A DNA stretch of 47,286 nucleotides, taken from positions 1-47,286 of the forward strand of contig DASVOS010000009.1 of assembly GCA_036383255.1 (NCBI GenBank), given 5' to 3'. Source of the stretch: Gammaproteobacteria bacterium. GTDB lineage: Bacteria; Pseudomonadota; Gammaproteobacteria; Natronospirales; REEB76. Positions 12,036 to 20,370 of this stretch are shown piece by piece (the stretch's first letter is position 1; the number at the start of each line of letters is the position of its first letter). The notes beneath the pieces are model-generated. The model did no database searches, was not told where the DNA came from, and was given only the letters and a program-made list of their open reading frames with translations. Position numbers and translations under genes: made by a program.

Positions 12036-12566
12036 ATGTCCCCATACCGGAACCTGCGATGGCACTGGCTGCTGGCGGCGCTGCCGCTGCTCCTGAGCGC
12101 CTGTACCGGTCCGCTCTCGCCCGACTACGGGCCGCGCGAAGGCAAGCTCCCCGCCTGCCAGCCGAACCAGGATTGCGCCTCCAGCCAGGAGGCGGACCCC
12201 AAGCTCTACATCGCGCCGCTGCGCTACAAGCCGAGCCACGTCAATTCGCAGGTGGACCGTGATCAGGCACACGCGGACCTGGTGGCTGCAATCAACGCAG
12301 TAGGCACCGCGCGCATCGTCTCCAACCACCGGCACTACGTGCGCGCCGAGTACCCGGCCGCTAGCCACGACCAGCGCGACACCAATTACTACTACCAGCC
12401 CGATGCGGCGGTGGACGAGGTCCAGTTCTATCTCTCGCCCACGGACTACAGCATCGACATGTACTCAGTGGTGAAGCTCGGCATCCTGGACAGCGGCGAG
12501 AGCCGCGAGCGCCTGGAGAAGATCCGCGCCTACTTCGAGAAGCTGCAGCAGCATCCGCGCAACTGA
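12036..12566 (+). CDS. DUF1499-type lipoprotein of unknown function
   Basis: A 176-residue protein with a signal peptide ending in a lipobox (LLLSAC, Cys at about residue 23), so probably an outer- or inner-membrane lipoprotein. The mature part contains the Cys-rich stretch CQPNQDCASSQ followed by the aromatic/aspartate-rich body, which resembles DUF1499 proteins. No catalytic function is known for that family. A TAGAAT box at 12001-12006 could be its own -10, and GGG just before the ATG is a weak ribosome site. It is convergent with the parvulin gene, with a shared terminator hairpin between them. Confidence 0.8.
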   Translation: MSPYRNLRWHWLLAALPLLLSACTGPLSPDYGPREGKLPACQPNQDCASSQEADPKLYIAPLRYKPSHVNSQVDRDQAHADLVAAINAVGTARIVSNHRHYVRAEYPAASHDQRDTNYYYQPDAAVDEVQFYLSPTDYSIDMYSVVKLGILDSGESRERLEKIRAYFEKLQQHPRN

Positions 12567-12570
12567 TCCC

Positions 12571-12604
12571 AAAAAAAGAGACGGCCGGTTCATCACCGGC
12601 CGTC
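12571..12604 (-). terminator. Strong intrinsic terminator for the parvulin-bolA-yciI-yciB group
   Basis: A 10-bp perfect GC-rich stem GACGGCCGGT / ACCGGCCGTC (12580-12589 with 12595-12604), 5-nt loop. On the minus strand it is followed by seven T (12571-12577). On the plus strand the 3' side is not T-rich, so it mainly ends the minus-strand genes; it may still protect the 3' end of the DUF1499 mRNA. Confidence 0.9.
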
Positions 12605-12628
12605 CCGTCCCAACACTTCAGCTTCTAT

Positions 12629-13498
12629 TTATTTCGCGGGCGCCGCGGTGGCCGGAGCCGGTGCGCTGGCGGCCGCGGGGGCCGCGATCACGACCTTGGC
12701 GCCGTCGTTGAGCTGCTTCAAGTAGTCGTCCACCGCCTTGCGCTGCATGTCGTTCATGATCTGGGCGCGCAGCTGGTCCAGGCCCGGCGGCGTCACGTCG
12801 CGCACGTCCTCGAGCTGGATCACGTGCCAGCCGTACTGGCTCTGCACCGGCCGCTGAGTGACCTCGCCCTTCTTGAGCTTGGACAGGGCGCCGGTGAACT
12901 CCGGCACCATGCGGCTGCCCGGGAACCAGTCGCCGAGCTCACCGCCCTGGGCCGCGCTGCCGCGATCCAGCGAGTGCTGCTTGGCGAGCTTCGCGAAGCT
13001 CGCGCCCTTGCCGAGCTGCGCGATGATGTCCTTGGCCTCGGATTCGTCCTTCACCAGGATGTGGCGCGCCTTGTACTCGTGGCTGTCCATGGACTTGATC
13101 CGCTCGGCATAGGCGGCCTTGATGTCGTCCTCGGTGGCCGCGTGCTGCTTGAGGTAGTCCTGGATGAACATCTGGGCCAGGATGCTGTTGTTGCTGACCT
13201 GCAGGTCCGCCTGGACCTCGGGCTTCTTGTCCATGCCTGACTTGCGGGCCGCCTGGGCCAAGAGCTCCATGTTCACCAGCGTCTTCACCACGCTGGCTTT
13301 CTGGACGGGGTTCAGCACGGGCTCCTGCCCGCCGGTCTGCTCGCGCACGAAGGCGCGCAGGTCGCCGTTGGTGATGGCAGTGCCATTCACGGTGGCGAGC
13401 ACTTGGGCGTCCGCGCCGTCGCCGGCGGGCTTCTTGCCGCAGGCGAGGATGCCGGCGGCCAGGAGCGCGATGAGCATGAGTCGGGATACGGTTCGCAT
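12629..13498 (-). CDS. Parvulin-type peptidyl-prolyl cis-trans isomerase lipoprotein
   Basis: A 289-residue PrsA/SurA-like periplasmic foldase that isomerises prolyl bonds in exported proteins. The signal peptide ends in a lipobox with Cys20 (ILAC). A SurA-N-like helical region covers about 35-135, and one parvulin (PpiC) domain about 140-235 (HEYKARHILV ... GELGDWF ... YGWHVIQLEDV). The tail is an Ala/Pro-rich extension. E. coli SurA has two parvulin domains and no lipobox, so this is not SurA. It heads nothing further downstream; a strong terminator follows. It lies after bolA, from which it is separated by 19 bp. Confidence 0.88.
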   Translation of the reverse strand: MRTVSRLMLIALLAAGILACGKKPAGDGADAQVLATVNGTAITNGDLRAFVREQTGGQEPVLNPVQKASVVKTLVNMELLAQAARKSGMDKKPEVQADLQVSNNSILAQMFIQDYLKQHAATEDDIKAAYAERIKSMDSHEYKARHILVKDESEAKDIIAQLGKGASFAKLAKQHSLDRGSAAQGGELGDWFPGSRMVPEFTGALSKLKKGEVTQRPVQSQYGWHVIQLEDVRDVTPPGLDQLRAQIMNDMQRKAVDDYLKQLNDGAKVVIAAPAAASAPAPATAAPAK

Positions 13499-13517
13499 AC
13501 GGGTTCCTTGAGGTGGG

Positions 13518-13787
13518 TTATCCGATTTCTTCCGGGGTCAGTGCCGAGATGCTGAGGGCATGGACGTCGCTCTGCATGAGCTCGCCCACAGCGGCGTACA
13601 CCATGCGGTGCCGTTGCACCCGGGTATGGCCGGCGAAGGCGGAGGACACCACCCGCACCGTGAAGTGGCCGCGGCCGTCCCGCGCGCCGGCATGGCCCGC
13701 GTGCAGCGCGCTGTCGTCGCGCACGTCCAGCTCCAGCGGAGCGAAACGCTCGCGCAGGCGGCTGGCGATGGCGGCGGGGCGGTCCAT
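13518..13787 (-). CDS. bolA: BolA family protein
   Basis: A small (89-residue) BolA-fold protein. Such proteins partner with monothiol glutaredoxins in Fe-S cluster handling, and in E. coli BolA affects morphology. The start ATG at 13787 is chosen over longer open frames because MDRPAAIASRLRERF matches the family N-terminus. Conserved features are GHFTVRVVSSAFAG, RHRMVY (the invariant histidine) and the C-terminal HALSISALTPEE. It directly follows yciI with almost no gap, so it is translationally coupled. Confidence 0.9.
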   Translation of the reverse strand: MDRPAAIASRLRERFAPLELDVRDDSALHAGHAGARDGRGHFTVRVVSSAFAGHTRVQRHRMVYAAVGELMQSDVHALSISALTPEEIG

Positions 13788-13788
13788 G

Positions 13789-14088
13789 TCAGGGCAAGGT
13801 CTTGCGGAACGGCTTGACGGTGACGCGGGCGAACACGCCCGCCTCGACATAAGGGTCCGAGTCGGCCCAGGACTGGGCTTCGGCGCGGCCGGGGAACTCC
13901 GCCACCACCAGGGTGCCGGTGAAGCCGGCTGCGCCCGGGTCCTCGGCGTCGATGGCCGGGTGCGGACCGGCCAGCAGCAGCCGGCCCTCGCGCTTGAGCT
14001 GCTCGAGCCTCGCCAAGTGGGCGGGGCGTGCGCCGAGGCGCTTGGGGAGGGAATCCTGCACGTCTTCACAGATGATCGCGTACCACAT
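13789..14088 (-). CDS. yciI: YciI family protein
   Basis: A 99-residue ferredoxin-like-fold protein. It opens [13 protein letters not shown] and keeps the family's His/Asp pair, with the His in [10 protein letters not shown] and the Asp in SWADSDPY. The biochemical role is not established in most species. The start at 14088 is set by a TGATG overlap with the yciB stop. The yciB-yciI-bolA order is common in gammaproteobacteria. Confidence 0.9.
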   Translation of the reverse strand: MWYAIICEDVQDSLPKRLGARPAHLARLEQLKREGRLLLAGPHPAIDAEDPGAAGFTGTLVVAEFPGRAEAQSWADSDPYVEAGVFARVTVKPFRKTLP

Positions 14089-14624
14089 CACTTGTCCTCT
14101 TTCGGCATATGGCGCGCCAGGTACAGGCTCTGCAGCACCGCGAACGCGATGAGCAGGCCGGTGACGCCCCAGACCTTGAAACGCACCCAGGCATCGGTGC
14201 TGAACGCATAGATCACATAGACGTTGAGGGTGCCCAGGAACAGGAAGAACAGGCCCCACATGAGGTTGAGCCGGGTCCACACCGGATCCGGCAGCTGCAC
14301 CTTCTCTTCCAGGGCGCGGCGGATGAGCGGCTTACCGCCCACGAACCGGCTGCCGAGGAACACGAGGCCGAGCAGCCATTCCACCACCGAGAACTTCCAC
14401 TTGATGTAGACCGGGTCGTGCAACAGCAGCGTGACGCCGCCGAACACCAGCGCCGCGACCGCCACCATGAGCGGCAGCGTCTCGACCTTGCGGGTGCGCC
14501 ACCAGGAGGTCGCCAGCACCAGCACGCTGCCCACCATGATGACGGCGGTGGCGGTGTAGATGCCTTTCCAGAGGTAGCTCAGGAAGAACGCGGCGAGCAG
14601 GAGGAATTCGAGCAGCGAGGACAT
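14088..14624 (-). CDS. yciB: Inner-membrane-spanning protein YciB (septation protein A family)
   Basis: A 178-residue, highly hydrophobic protein with about five membrane segments, linked to envelope integrity and septation. The start ATG at 14624 ([17 protein letters not shown]) is chosen over longer reading because it matches the family N-terminus. Family stretches include [17 protein letters not shown] and [16 protein letters not shown]. It is divergent from yciO; overlapping -10-like boxes (TATGAT on minus, TATCAT on plus, 14655-14661) lie in the 73-bp gap. Confidence 0.92.
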   Translation of the reverse strand: MSSLLEFLLLAAFFLSYLWKGIYTATAVIMVGSVLVLATSWWRTRKVETLPLMVAVAALVFGGVTLLLHDPVYIKWKFSVVEWLLGLVFLGSRFVGGKPLIRRALEEKVQLPDPVWTRLNLMWGLFFLFLGTLNVYVIYAFSTDAWVRFKVWGVTGLLIAFAVLQSLYLARHMPKEDK

Positions 14625-14697
14625 GTCTTGGGTGCCAGGGAGGCGGGGCGCGGCTATCATAGCGTATCTGCGCCCGGAGGGCGCGAGCGCCCGGTCA

Positions 14698-15321
14698 ATG
14701 AGCCAGTATTTCAGCCTCCATCCGGTCAACCCGCAGCTTCGCCTCATCCGCCGCGCCGTCGAGATCCTGCGCGCCGGCGGCGTGGTGGTGTACCCCACGG
14801 ACTCCTGCTACGCGCTGGGCTGCCACCTGGGGGACAAGGACGCCATGGAGCGCATCCGCCGCATCCGCCAGGCGGACAAGGATCACAACTTCACGCTGGT
14901 GTGCCGCGACCTCTCCGAGATCGCCACCTATGCCAAGGTGGACAACCCGACATTCCGGCTGCTCAAGGCCTGCACGCCCGGACCCTACACCTTCATCCTG
15001 GAAGCGACCCGCGAGGTGCCGCGCCGGCTGCAGCATCCCAAGCGCAAGACCATCGGCATCCGCGTGCCGGACCATCCGGTGCCGCGCGCCCTGCTGGAGG
15101 AGCTGGGCGAGCCGGTGATGAGCTCCACGCTCATCATGCCGGGCGAGGACATGCCGCTGACGGACCCGGAGGAGATGCGCGCGCGGCTCGAGCACCAGGT
15201 GGACCTCATCCTGGACGCCGGTCCCTGCGGTTCCGATGCGACCACGGTGGTGGACCTGTCGGGGGAGGCGCCGCGGGTGTTGCGGGCCGGAAGAGGGGAC
15301 CCGGCGCCCTTCGGCGGCTGA
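14698..15321 (+). CDS. yciO: YrdC/Sua5-fold protein YciO
   Basis: A 207-residue member of the threonylcarbamoyl-AMP synthase superfamily. The start MSQYFSLHPVNPQ is nearly the E. coli YciO N-terminus. Later stretches YPTDSCYALGC, RIRQADKDHNFTLVCRDL and KRKTIGIRVPDHP also match YciO rather than TsaC. YciO is related to the t6A enzyme TsaC, but its cellular role is less clear. In E. coli the PHP-domain nuclease gene rnm/yciV precedes yciO; here no such gene is present. A site-2 protease homologue and trpS follow. Confidence 0.9.
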   Translation: MSQYFSLHPVNPQLRLIRRAVEILRAGGVVVYPTDSCYALGCHLGDKDAMERIRRIRQADKDHNFTLVCRDLSEIATYAKVDNPTFRLLKACTPGPYTFILEATREVPRRLQHPKRKTIGIRVPDHPVPRALLEELGEPVMSSTLIMPGEDMPLTDPEEMRARLEHQVDLILDAGPCGSDATTVVDLSGEAPRVLRAGRGDPAPFGG

Positions 15322-15330
15322 ACGGGCCTG

Positions 15331-15336
15331 TATAAT
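15331..15336 (+). promoter_or_regulatory. Perfect TATAAT -10 box seven nt before the site-2 protease ATG
   Basis: TATAAT at 15331-15336 is followed by six bases and then the ATG at 15343. Transcription starting ~7 nt after the box would begin at or next to the ATG, giving a leaderless mRNA. No Shine-Dalgarno is present. No convincing -35 is seen at 17 nt (CCTTCG). Confidence 0.45.
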
Positions 15337-15342
15337 GCGCGC

Positions 15343-16002
15343 ATGCCGGAATTCAGCCTGGTCCAGAAGATCCTACTCATGGGTATCCCCATCCTGTTCG
15401 CCATCACCGTGCACGAGGTGGCGCACGGCTGGGTGGCCAACAAGCTCGGGGACCCCACGGCGCGCATGCTGGGCCGTCTGACGCTCAACCCCATCAAGCA
15501 CATCGACCCGGTCGGCACCCTCCTGATACCCGCGCTGCTGCTGCTGGTCGGCACGCCGTTCCTGTTCGGCTGGGCCAAGCCCGTGCCGGTCACCGCCCAG
15601 AACTTCAAGAAGCCCCGCACCGGCATGGCCTGGGTGGCCGCCGCGGGGCCCGCCTCTAACCTGCTGATGGCGCTGATCTGGGTCGGCGTGGCCTGGTCCG
15701 CCGCCACCTTCGGCGGCGCGGTGCCCTACATCCTGCCGCTCTACTGGATGGGCATCTACGGCGTGATCGCGAACGTGGGTCTGGGCGTGCTGAACCTGTT
15801 CCCGCTGCCGCCGCTGGACGGCAGCAAGGTGCTGGCGGGACTCCTGCCGGCGCGCGCCGCCCGCGCCATGTACCGGATCGAATACATGGGACTGCTGCTG
15901 GTCGCCATACTGTTGATGACCGGCGTGCTCGGCCGGCTGCTGAGCCCGATCATCCTCTACCTGGTCAACCTGTTGCTGGCCCCCGTGCCGGAGCTCCATT
16001 GA
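15343..16002 (+). CDS. Site-2 protease (M50) family membrane protein
   Basis: A 219-residue multi-pass membrane protein. The zinc-metalloprotease motif HEVAHGW lies at residues 24-30, and the second metal-ligand motif PLPPLDGSK carries Asp159. Several hydrophobic segments lie between. This is the compact S2P form found beside trpS/scpAB in many proteobacteria. Its substrate is unknown. Both metal-binding motifs are intact, so it is predicted to be active. Its stop codon overlaps the trpS start (TTGA). Confidence 0.9.
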   Translation: MPEFSLVQKILLMGIPILFAITVHEVAHGWVANKLGDPTARMLGRLTLNPIKHIDPVGTLLIPALLLLVGTPFLFGWAKPVPVTAQNFKKPRTGMAWVAAAGPASNLLMALIWVGVAWSAATFGGAVPYILPLYWMGIYGVIANVGLGVLNLFPLPPLDGSKVLAGLLPARAARAMYRIEYMGLLLVAILLMTGVLGRLLSPIILYLVNLLLAPVPELH

Positions 16003-17216
16003 ACGCAGTCATCCCCGGCAACCACCGAGTGCTCTCCGGCATGCGTCCGACCGGCCGCATGCACCTCGGCCATTACCACGGCGTGCTCAAGAACTGGCTG
16101 AAGCTGCAACATGAGTACGAATGCTTCTTCTTCGTGGCCGACTGGCACGCGCTCACCACGGGCTACGAGGACGTGCGCGGCATCGAGGACGCGGTGTGGG
16201 ACATGCTGGTGGACTGGTTCGCGGTGGGCGTGGACCCGGGCCGCGCCAACCTGTTCATCCAGTCGCGCGTGATCGAGCACGCGGAACTGCACCTCCTGCT
16301 CTCCATGATCACGCCGCTCGGCTGGCTGGAGCGGGTGCCGACCTACAAGGACCAGCAGGAGAAGCTCTCCGACAAGGACCTCTCCACCTACGGTTTCCTG
16401 GGCTACCCGGTGCTGCAGGCCGCCGACATCCTCATCTACAAGGCCGGCTACGTGCCGGTGGGCGAGGACCAGGTGCCGCACGTGGAACTGACGCGCGAGA
16501 TCGCGCGGCGCTTCAACTTCGTGTTCGGCCGCGAGCCGGACTTCGAGGCCAAGGCCGAGGCGGCGGTGAAGAAGCTCGGCAAGAAGAACGGCAAGCTCTA
16601 CTCCGACCTGCGCAAGCGCTACCAGGAGCAGGGCGATACCGAGGCGCTGCAGGCCGCGGCCGCCATCGTCACCGGCAACCAGAACCTGACTCTCGGCGAC
16701 CGCGACCGACTGATCGGCCACCTGGAGGGCGGCGGCCGCCCGATCCTCACCGAGCCGCAGCCGCTCCTCACCGAGGCCGCGCGCATGCCGGGCCTGGACG
16801 GGCAGAAGATGTCCAAGTCCTACGGCAACACCATCGGCCTGCGCGAGGATCCCAAGCAGGTGGAGCAGAAGCTCAAGACCATGCCCACCGATCCCGCGCG
16901 GGTGCGGCGCAGCGACCCCGGCAACCCCGAGAAGTGCCCGGTGTGGGAGTTCCACAAGGTATATTCCGACCAGTCGACCCGCGACTGGGCCTGGAAAGGC
17001 TGCACCACCGCCGGCATCGGCTGCCTGGACTGCAAGAAGCCGGTGATCGAAGCCGTATTGAAGGAGCTCGCGCCGATCCGCGAGCGCGCCCAGGAGATCG
17101 AGGCCAACCCCGAGGCGGTGCGCGCCGCGGTGGCCCAGGGCTGCGAGGCGGCGCGTGCGGTGGCACGGGACACGATGGACGAAGTACGCCAGGCCGTGGG
17201 CCTGGCCCAGCGGTAA
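15999..17216 (+). CDS. trpS: Tryptophan-tRNA ligase with four-cysteine insertion
   Basis: Class I synthetase charging tRNA-Trp. The HIGH-type motif is MHLGHYHG and the KMSKS motif is KMSKSYGN. It has 405 residues, against ~334 in E. coli. The extra length is in an insertion near residues 180-260 and in a C-terminal region with Cys313, Cys335, Cys342 and Cys345 (C-x21-C-x6-C-x2-C). This closely resembles the [4Fe-4S] motif described for Thermotoga maritima TrpRS (C-x22-C-x6-C-x2-C, from memory). The start is taken as TTG at 15999, overlapping the previous stop; GTG at 16029 is possible but leaves few residues before the Rossmann strand. scpA follows after 5 bp. Confidence 0.95.
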   Translation: MNAVIPGNHRVLSGMRPTGRMHLGHYHGVLKNWLKLQHEYECFFFVADWHALTTGYEDVRGIEDAVWDMLVDWFAVGVDPGRANLFIQSRVIEHAELHLLLSMITPLGWLERVPTYKDQQEKLSDKDLSTYGFLGYPVLQAADILIYKAGYVPVGEDQVPHVELTREIARRFNFVFGREPDFEAKAEAAVKKLGKKNGKLYSDLRKRYQEQGDTEALQAAAAIVTGNQNLTLGDRDRLIGHLEGGGRPILTEPQPLLTEAARMPGLDGQKMSKSYGNTIGLREDPKQVEQKLKTMPTDPARVRRSDPGNPEKCPVWEFHKVYSDQSTRDWAWKGCTTAGIGCLDCKKPVIEAVLKELAPIRERAQEIEANPEAVRAAVAQGCEAARAVARDTMDEVRQAVGLAQR

Positions 17217-17221
17217 ACGAG

Positions 17222-18115
17222 ATGCAGAACGAAGAGAACAAGCTTATCGGCGCCGAGCCTGCCCCCGAGCAGGCGGAGATGCCCTTCGCCATCGTGCAGG
17301 GCACGCCCTACACCACGCTGCCGCGGGACCTCTACATCCCGCCGCAGGCGCTGGAGGTGTTCCTGGAGGCCTTCGAGGGCCCGCTGGACCTCCTGCTGTA
17401 CCTCATCCGCCGCCAGAACCTGGACATCCTCGACATCCCCATCGCCGAGATCACCCGGCAGTACATGGAATACATCGAGGTGATGAAGGAGATGCACCTG
17501 GAGCTCGCCGGCGAGTACCTGGTGATGGCCGCGATGCTGGCCGAGATCAAGTCGCGCATGCTGCTGCCGCGCCCCCCCATCGAGGAGGGCGAGGAAGTGG
17601 ATCCGCGCGCCGAGCTGGTGCGCCGCCTGCAGGAGTACGAGCGTTACAAGCAGGCGGGCGAGGACATCGACGCCATGCCGCGCGTGAACCGCGACGTGTA
17701 TCCGGCCCAGGCCGAGGTGCATGAGAACCGCGCCGTGCAGCTGGTGCCGGACGTGACCATGAAGGAGCTCCTGGTCGCGTTCAAGGAGGTGCTGCACCGC
17801 GCCGACATGTTCTCGCACCACCACGTGGGACGCGAGCAGCTCTCGGTGCGCCAGCGCATGTCCGACGTGCTGGCCGGCCTGCAGGGCGTGGACTTCCGCG
17901 AGTTCACCAGCCTGTTCACGCCGCAGGAAGGGCGCCTGGGCGTGGTGGTCACGTTCCTGGCGCTGCTGGAACTCATCAAGCAGCACCTCATCGAGCTGGT
18001 GCAGGCCGAGGCCTTCGCGCAGATCCACGTGAAGGCGTCTGCGGGGGTGCACGAGGTGGATTTGGAGAAGATCGAGATCGACGTGGACGGGGAGGAGTCG
18101 GCCCATGAAGCCTGA
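17222..18115 (+). CDS. scpA: Segregation and condensation protein A (kleisin)
   Basis: ScpA bridges the Smc heads and binds ScpB. It has 297 residues, slightly longer than Bacillus ScpA because of a ~40-residue N-terminal lead-in before the kleisin core. The core starts LEVFLEAFEGPLDLLLYLI, the family hallmark. A middle acidic/linker region and a C-terminal winged-helix segment (VVVTFLALLELIKQHLIEL) follow. Start ATG at 17222, 5 bp after trpS; the 3' end overlaps scpB by 11 bp. Its partner smc is ~8 kb upstream. Confidence 0.95.
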   Translation: MQNEENKLIGAEPAPEQAEMPFAIVQGTPYTTLPRDLYIPPQALEVFLEAFEGPLDLLLYLIRRQNLDILDIPIAEITRQYMEYIEVMKEMHLELAGEYLVMAAMLAEIKSRMLLPRPPIEEGEEVDPRAELVRRLQEYERYKQAGEDIDAMPRVNRDVYPAQAEVHENRAVQLVPDVTMKELLVAFKEVLHRADMFSHHHVGREQLSVRQRMSDVLAGLQGVDFREFTSLFTPQEGRLGVVVTFLALLELIKQHLIELVQAEAFAQIHVKASAGVHEVDLEKIEIDVDGEESAHEA

Positions 18116-18779
18116 GCAGAAGAAAGACCTGAGGAACATCGTCGAAGGCGCGCTGCTGGCCGCCGGGCGTCCGCTCACGCTGGACGAGCTCATGGCGGTA
18201 TTCCCGGACGACAGCCGCCCCGACCGCGGCGAAGTGCGCAAGGCGCTGGAGGCGCTGCAGCAGGAGTTCGAGGGCCGCGGCATCGAGCTGAAGGAGGTCG
18301 CCTCCGGATTCCGCATCCAGGTGCGCAAGGAGCTGGCCTCCTACATGGGTCGGCTGTGGGAGGAGCGCCCGGCTCGCTACTCGCGCGCGCTCTTGGAGAC
18401 CCTCGCGCTGGTGGCCTACCGCCAACCCATCACCCGCGGCGAGATCGAGGAGGTGCGCGGCGTGACCGTCAGCACCCACATCATCCGCACCCTGCAGGAC
18501 CGCAACTGGGTCCGCGTGGTGGGCCACCGCGACGTGCCCGGCCACCCGGAGATGTTCGGCACCACCAAGGAGTTCCTGGACTACTTCAGCCTGAAGAGCC
18601 TGGACGAACTGCCGACGCTCGCGCAGCTGCGCGACATCGAGAGCATCAACGCCGAGCTCGACTTCGGCACCGAGACGCCGGCGCTCGCGGCGGTGCCGGT
18701 GGCCGCGCCGCGGCTGGCGGAGGACGAGGCCTCGAACATGGACGATGACGGCGGCGAAGCCGGCGTCACCACCCACTGA
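18105..18779 (+). CDS. scpB: Segregation and condensation protein B
   Basis: ScpB dimerises and binds ScpA in the condensin complex. The 224 residues hold two winged-helix domains: IVEGALLAAGRPLTLDEL in the first, and SRALLETLALVAYRQPITR with TVSTHIIRTLQDRNWVRV in the second. The C-terminal ~35 residues are Ala/Asp-rich and probably disordered. It starts inside scpA and ends in a TGATG overlap with rluB, so all three are coupled. Confidence 0.95.
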   Translation: MKPEQKKDLRNIVEGALLAAGRPLTLDELMAVFPDDSRPDRGEVRKALEALQQEFEGRGIELKEVASGFRIQVRKELASYMGRLWEERPARYSRALLETLALVAYRQPITRGEIEEVRGVTVSTHIIRTLQDRNWVRVVGHRDVPGHPEMFGTTKEFLDYFSLKSLDELPTLAQLRDIESINAELDFGTETPALAAVPVAAPRLAEDEASNMDDDGGEAGVTTH

Positions 18780-19609
18780 TGGACAAGGACGCAGCAGCCG
18801 GTGAGCGCCTGCAGAAGGCGCTGGCTGCCGCCGGCCTGGGTTCACGCCGCGAGATCGAGGGCTGGATCGCCGCCGGCCGGGTGACGATCAATGGCAAGCC
18901 CGCCAAGCTCGGCGACCGCATCCAGCCCACCGACCGCGTCGGCGTGGACGGCAAGCTGGTGAAGGCGCTGGAGCACGTCGGCGACATGCGCCGCCGCGTG
19001 ATTCTCTACCACAAGCCAGAAGGCGAACTGACCACCCGCAAGGACCCGGAAGGACGCCCCACGGTGTTCGAGGCGTTGCCGCGCCTGCGGGGCAGCCGCT
19101 GGGTCTCGGTGGGACGCCTGGACACCAACACCTCGGGCCTGCTGCTCTTCACCAACGACGGCGCACTCGCCAACAAGCTCATGCACCCCTCCGCCGAGGT
19201 GGAGCGGGAGTACGCGGTACGGGTACTGGGCAAGGTCAGCGACGAGCAACTCCTGGCCCTGAAGCGCGGCGTGAGCCTGGAAGACGGCATGGCCAAGTTC
19301 GACGACATCCGCGAGGCGGGCGGCGAGGGCGCGAACCACTGGTACCACGTGATCCTGAAGGAAGGCCGCAACCGTGAGGTGCGCCGGCTCTGGGACGCGG
19401 TGGGCCTGACCGTGAGCCGCCTGATCCGTGTCCGTTACGGCGCACTCAGCCTGCCGCGCAACCTGCCGCGGGGCGCGTGGCGGGACGCTACGGAAGAAGA
19501 AACCCATGCCTTGCTGGCGACGGCGAAGATGCCGGTAGAGAAGAAGGCGGCGCCCAAGGCGCCGCGCAAGAGACTCACCCTATCAAAGCCGAGACGCTCA
19601 CCCCGCTGA
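18779..19609 (+). CDS. rluB: 23S rRNA pseudouridine synthase RluB
   Basis: RsuA/RluB-family enzyme that makes pseudouridine in 23S rRNA (E. coli position 2605). It has an N-terminal S4 RNA-binding domain (ERLQKALAAAGLGSRREIE, about residues 8-60) and a catalytic domain with GRLDTNTSGLLLFTNDG, whose Asp is the nucleophile. EGRNREVRRLWDAVG follows. The C-terminus is a basic Lys/Pro/Arg tail. The RluB assignment over RsuA/RluF rests on sequence feel and the scpAB-rluB context. The gene is convergent with yciK with one base between stops. Confidence 0.92.
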   Translation: MDKDAAAGERLQKALAAAGLGSRREIEGWIAAGRVTINGKPAKLGDRIQPTDRVGVDGKLVKALEHVGDMRRRVILYHKPEGELTTRKDPEGRPTVFEALPRLRGSRWVSVGRLDTNTSGLLLFTNDGALANKLMHPSAEVEREYAVRVLGKVSDEQLLALKRGVSLEDGMAKFDDIREAGGEGANHWYHVILKEGRNREVRRLWDAVGLTVSRLIRVRYGALSLPRNLPRGAWRDATEEETHALLATAKMPVEKKAAPKAPRKRLTLSKPRRSPR

Positions 19610-19610
19610 A

Positions 19611-20363
19611 TCACTGGGCGTCGAACTGCTGCCCCGTCACGCCCTTGCTGTCCGGCCCCAACAGATACAGATAAGTCCCCACGATGCTCTCGGGCGTCGC
19701 GAGCTTCTCCCGGTCTTCCGCCGGGAAGGCCAGGCGGCGCATCTCGGTCTTCACCGGTCCCGGGTTGAGGCTGTTGACCCGCAGGGTCTTCCGGAACTCC
19801 GTCTCGTCCGCCAGCATGGCCGAGAGGCTCTCGATGCCAGCCTTGGACACGGCGTAGGCGCCCCAATAGGCGCGCGGCTTGCGAGCCACGCCGGAGGAAG
19901 TGAACACCACCGAGGCGTCCGGCGACTTGTAGAGGAGTTCGAGGCAAGCCTTGCTCAGCATGAACGGCGCCGTGAGGTTCACCTGCAGCACCTGCTGCCA
20001 GATGTGAACCTCGTGGTGCTCGATGGGGGAGCGCTCGCCTAGGATGCCGGCGTTATGCAAGAGGCCATCGAGCCGGCCGTACTCCTTGTCCAGCACGCCG
20101 ACCATGTCCTCGTAGTCCTTGTAGCGGGCGCCCATGAGGTCCATGGGGTAGATGCCGGGCTTGGGCGCGCCCGCCGCCACCAAGGCATCGTAGGTCGCTT
20201 CCAGCTTCTTCACGGTCTTGCCGAGCAGCACCACCGTGGCGCCGTGGGCGCCCAGCGCCACGGACACAGCGCGGCCGATGCCGTCGCCGGCGCCGGTCAC
20301 CAAGATCACGCGGTCCTTCAGTAGATCCTTCGCGGGAGAGTAATCGCGCTTGTTCTCGGCCAT
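19611..20363 (-). CDS. yciK: YciK family short-chain dehydrogenase/reductase
   Basis: A 250-residue SDR oxidoreductase. Visible are the cofactor motif VTGAGDGIG (TGxxxGxG), NAG in LLHNAGILG, the catalytic Ser in VFTSSG, and YAVSK (catalytic Tyr and Lys). Whole-length resemblance to E. coli YciK, including the C-terminal TGQQFDAQ, supports the name. The substrate is unknown. In Pseudomonas yciK lies with ubiG and mupP, as here. It is the last gene of the minus-strand cluster, and no T-rich terminator is visible before rluB's end. Confidence 0.9.
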   Translation of the reverse strand: MAENKRDYSPAKDLLKDRVILVTGAGDGIGRAVSVALGAHGATVVLLGKTVKKLEATYDALVAAGAPKPGIYPMDLMGARYKDYEDMVGVLDKEYGRLDGLLHNAGILGERSPIEHHEVHIWQQVLQVNLTAPFMLSKACLELLYKSPDASVVFTSSGVARKPRAYWGAYAVSKAGIESLSAMLADETEFRKTLRVNSLNPGPVKTEMRRLAFPAEDREKLATPESIVGTYLYLLGPDSKGVTGQQFDAQ

Positions 20364-20370
20364 GAGTGCT

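Noticed and set aside
16121-17221. Upstream in-frame extension of scpA through trpS
   Set aside because: The open frame before 17222 overlaps trpS in another phase and is Arg/Gly/Pro-rich; the ATG at 17222 gives a normal ScpA.
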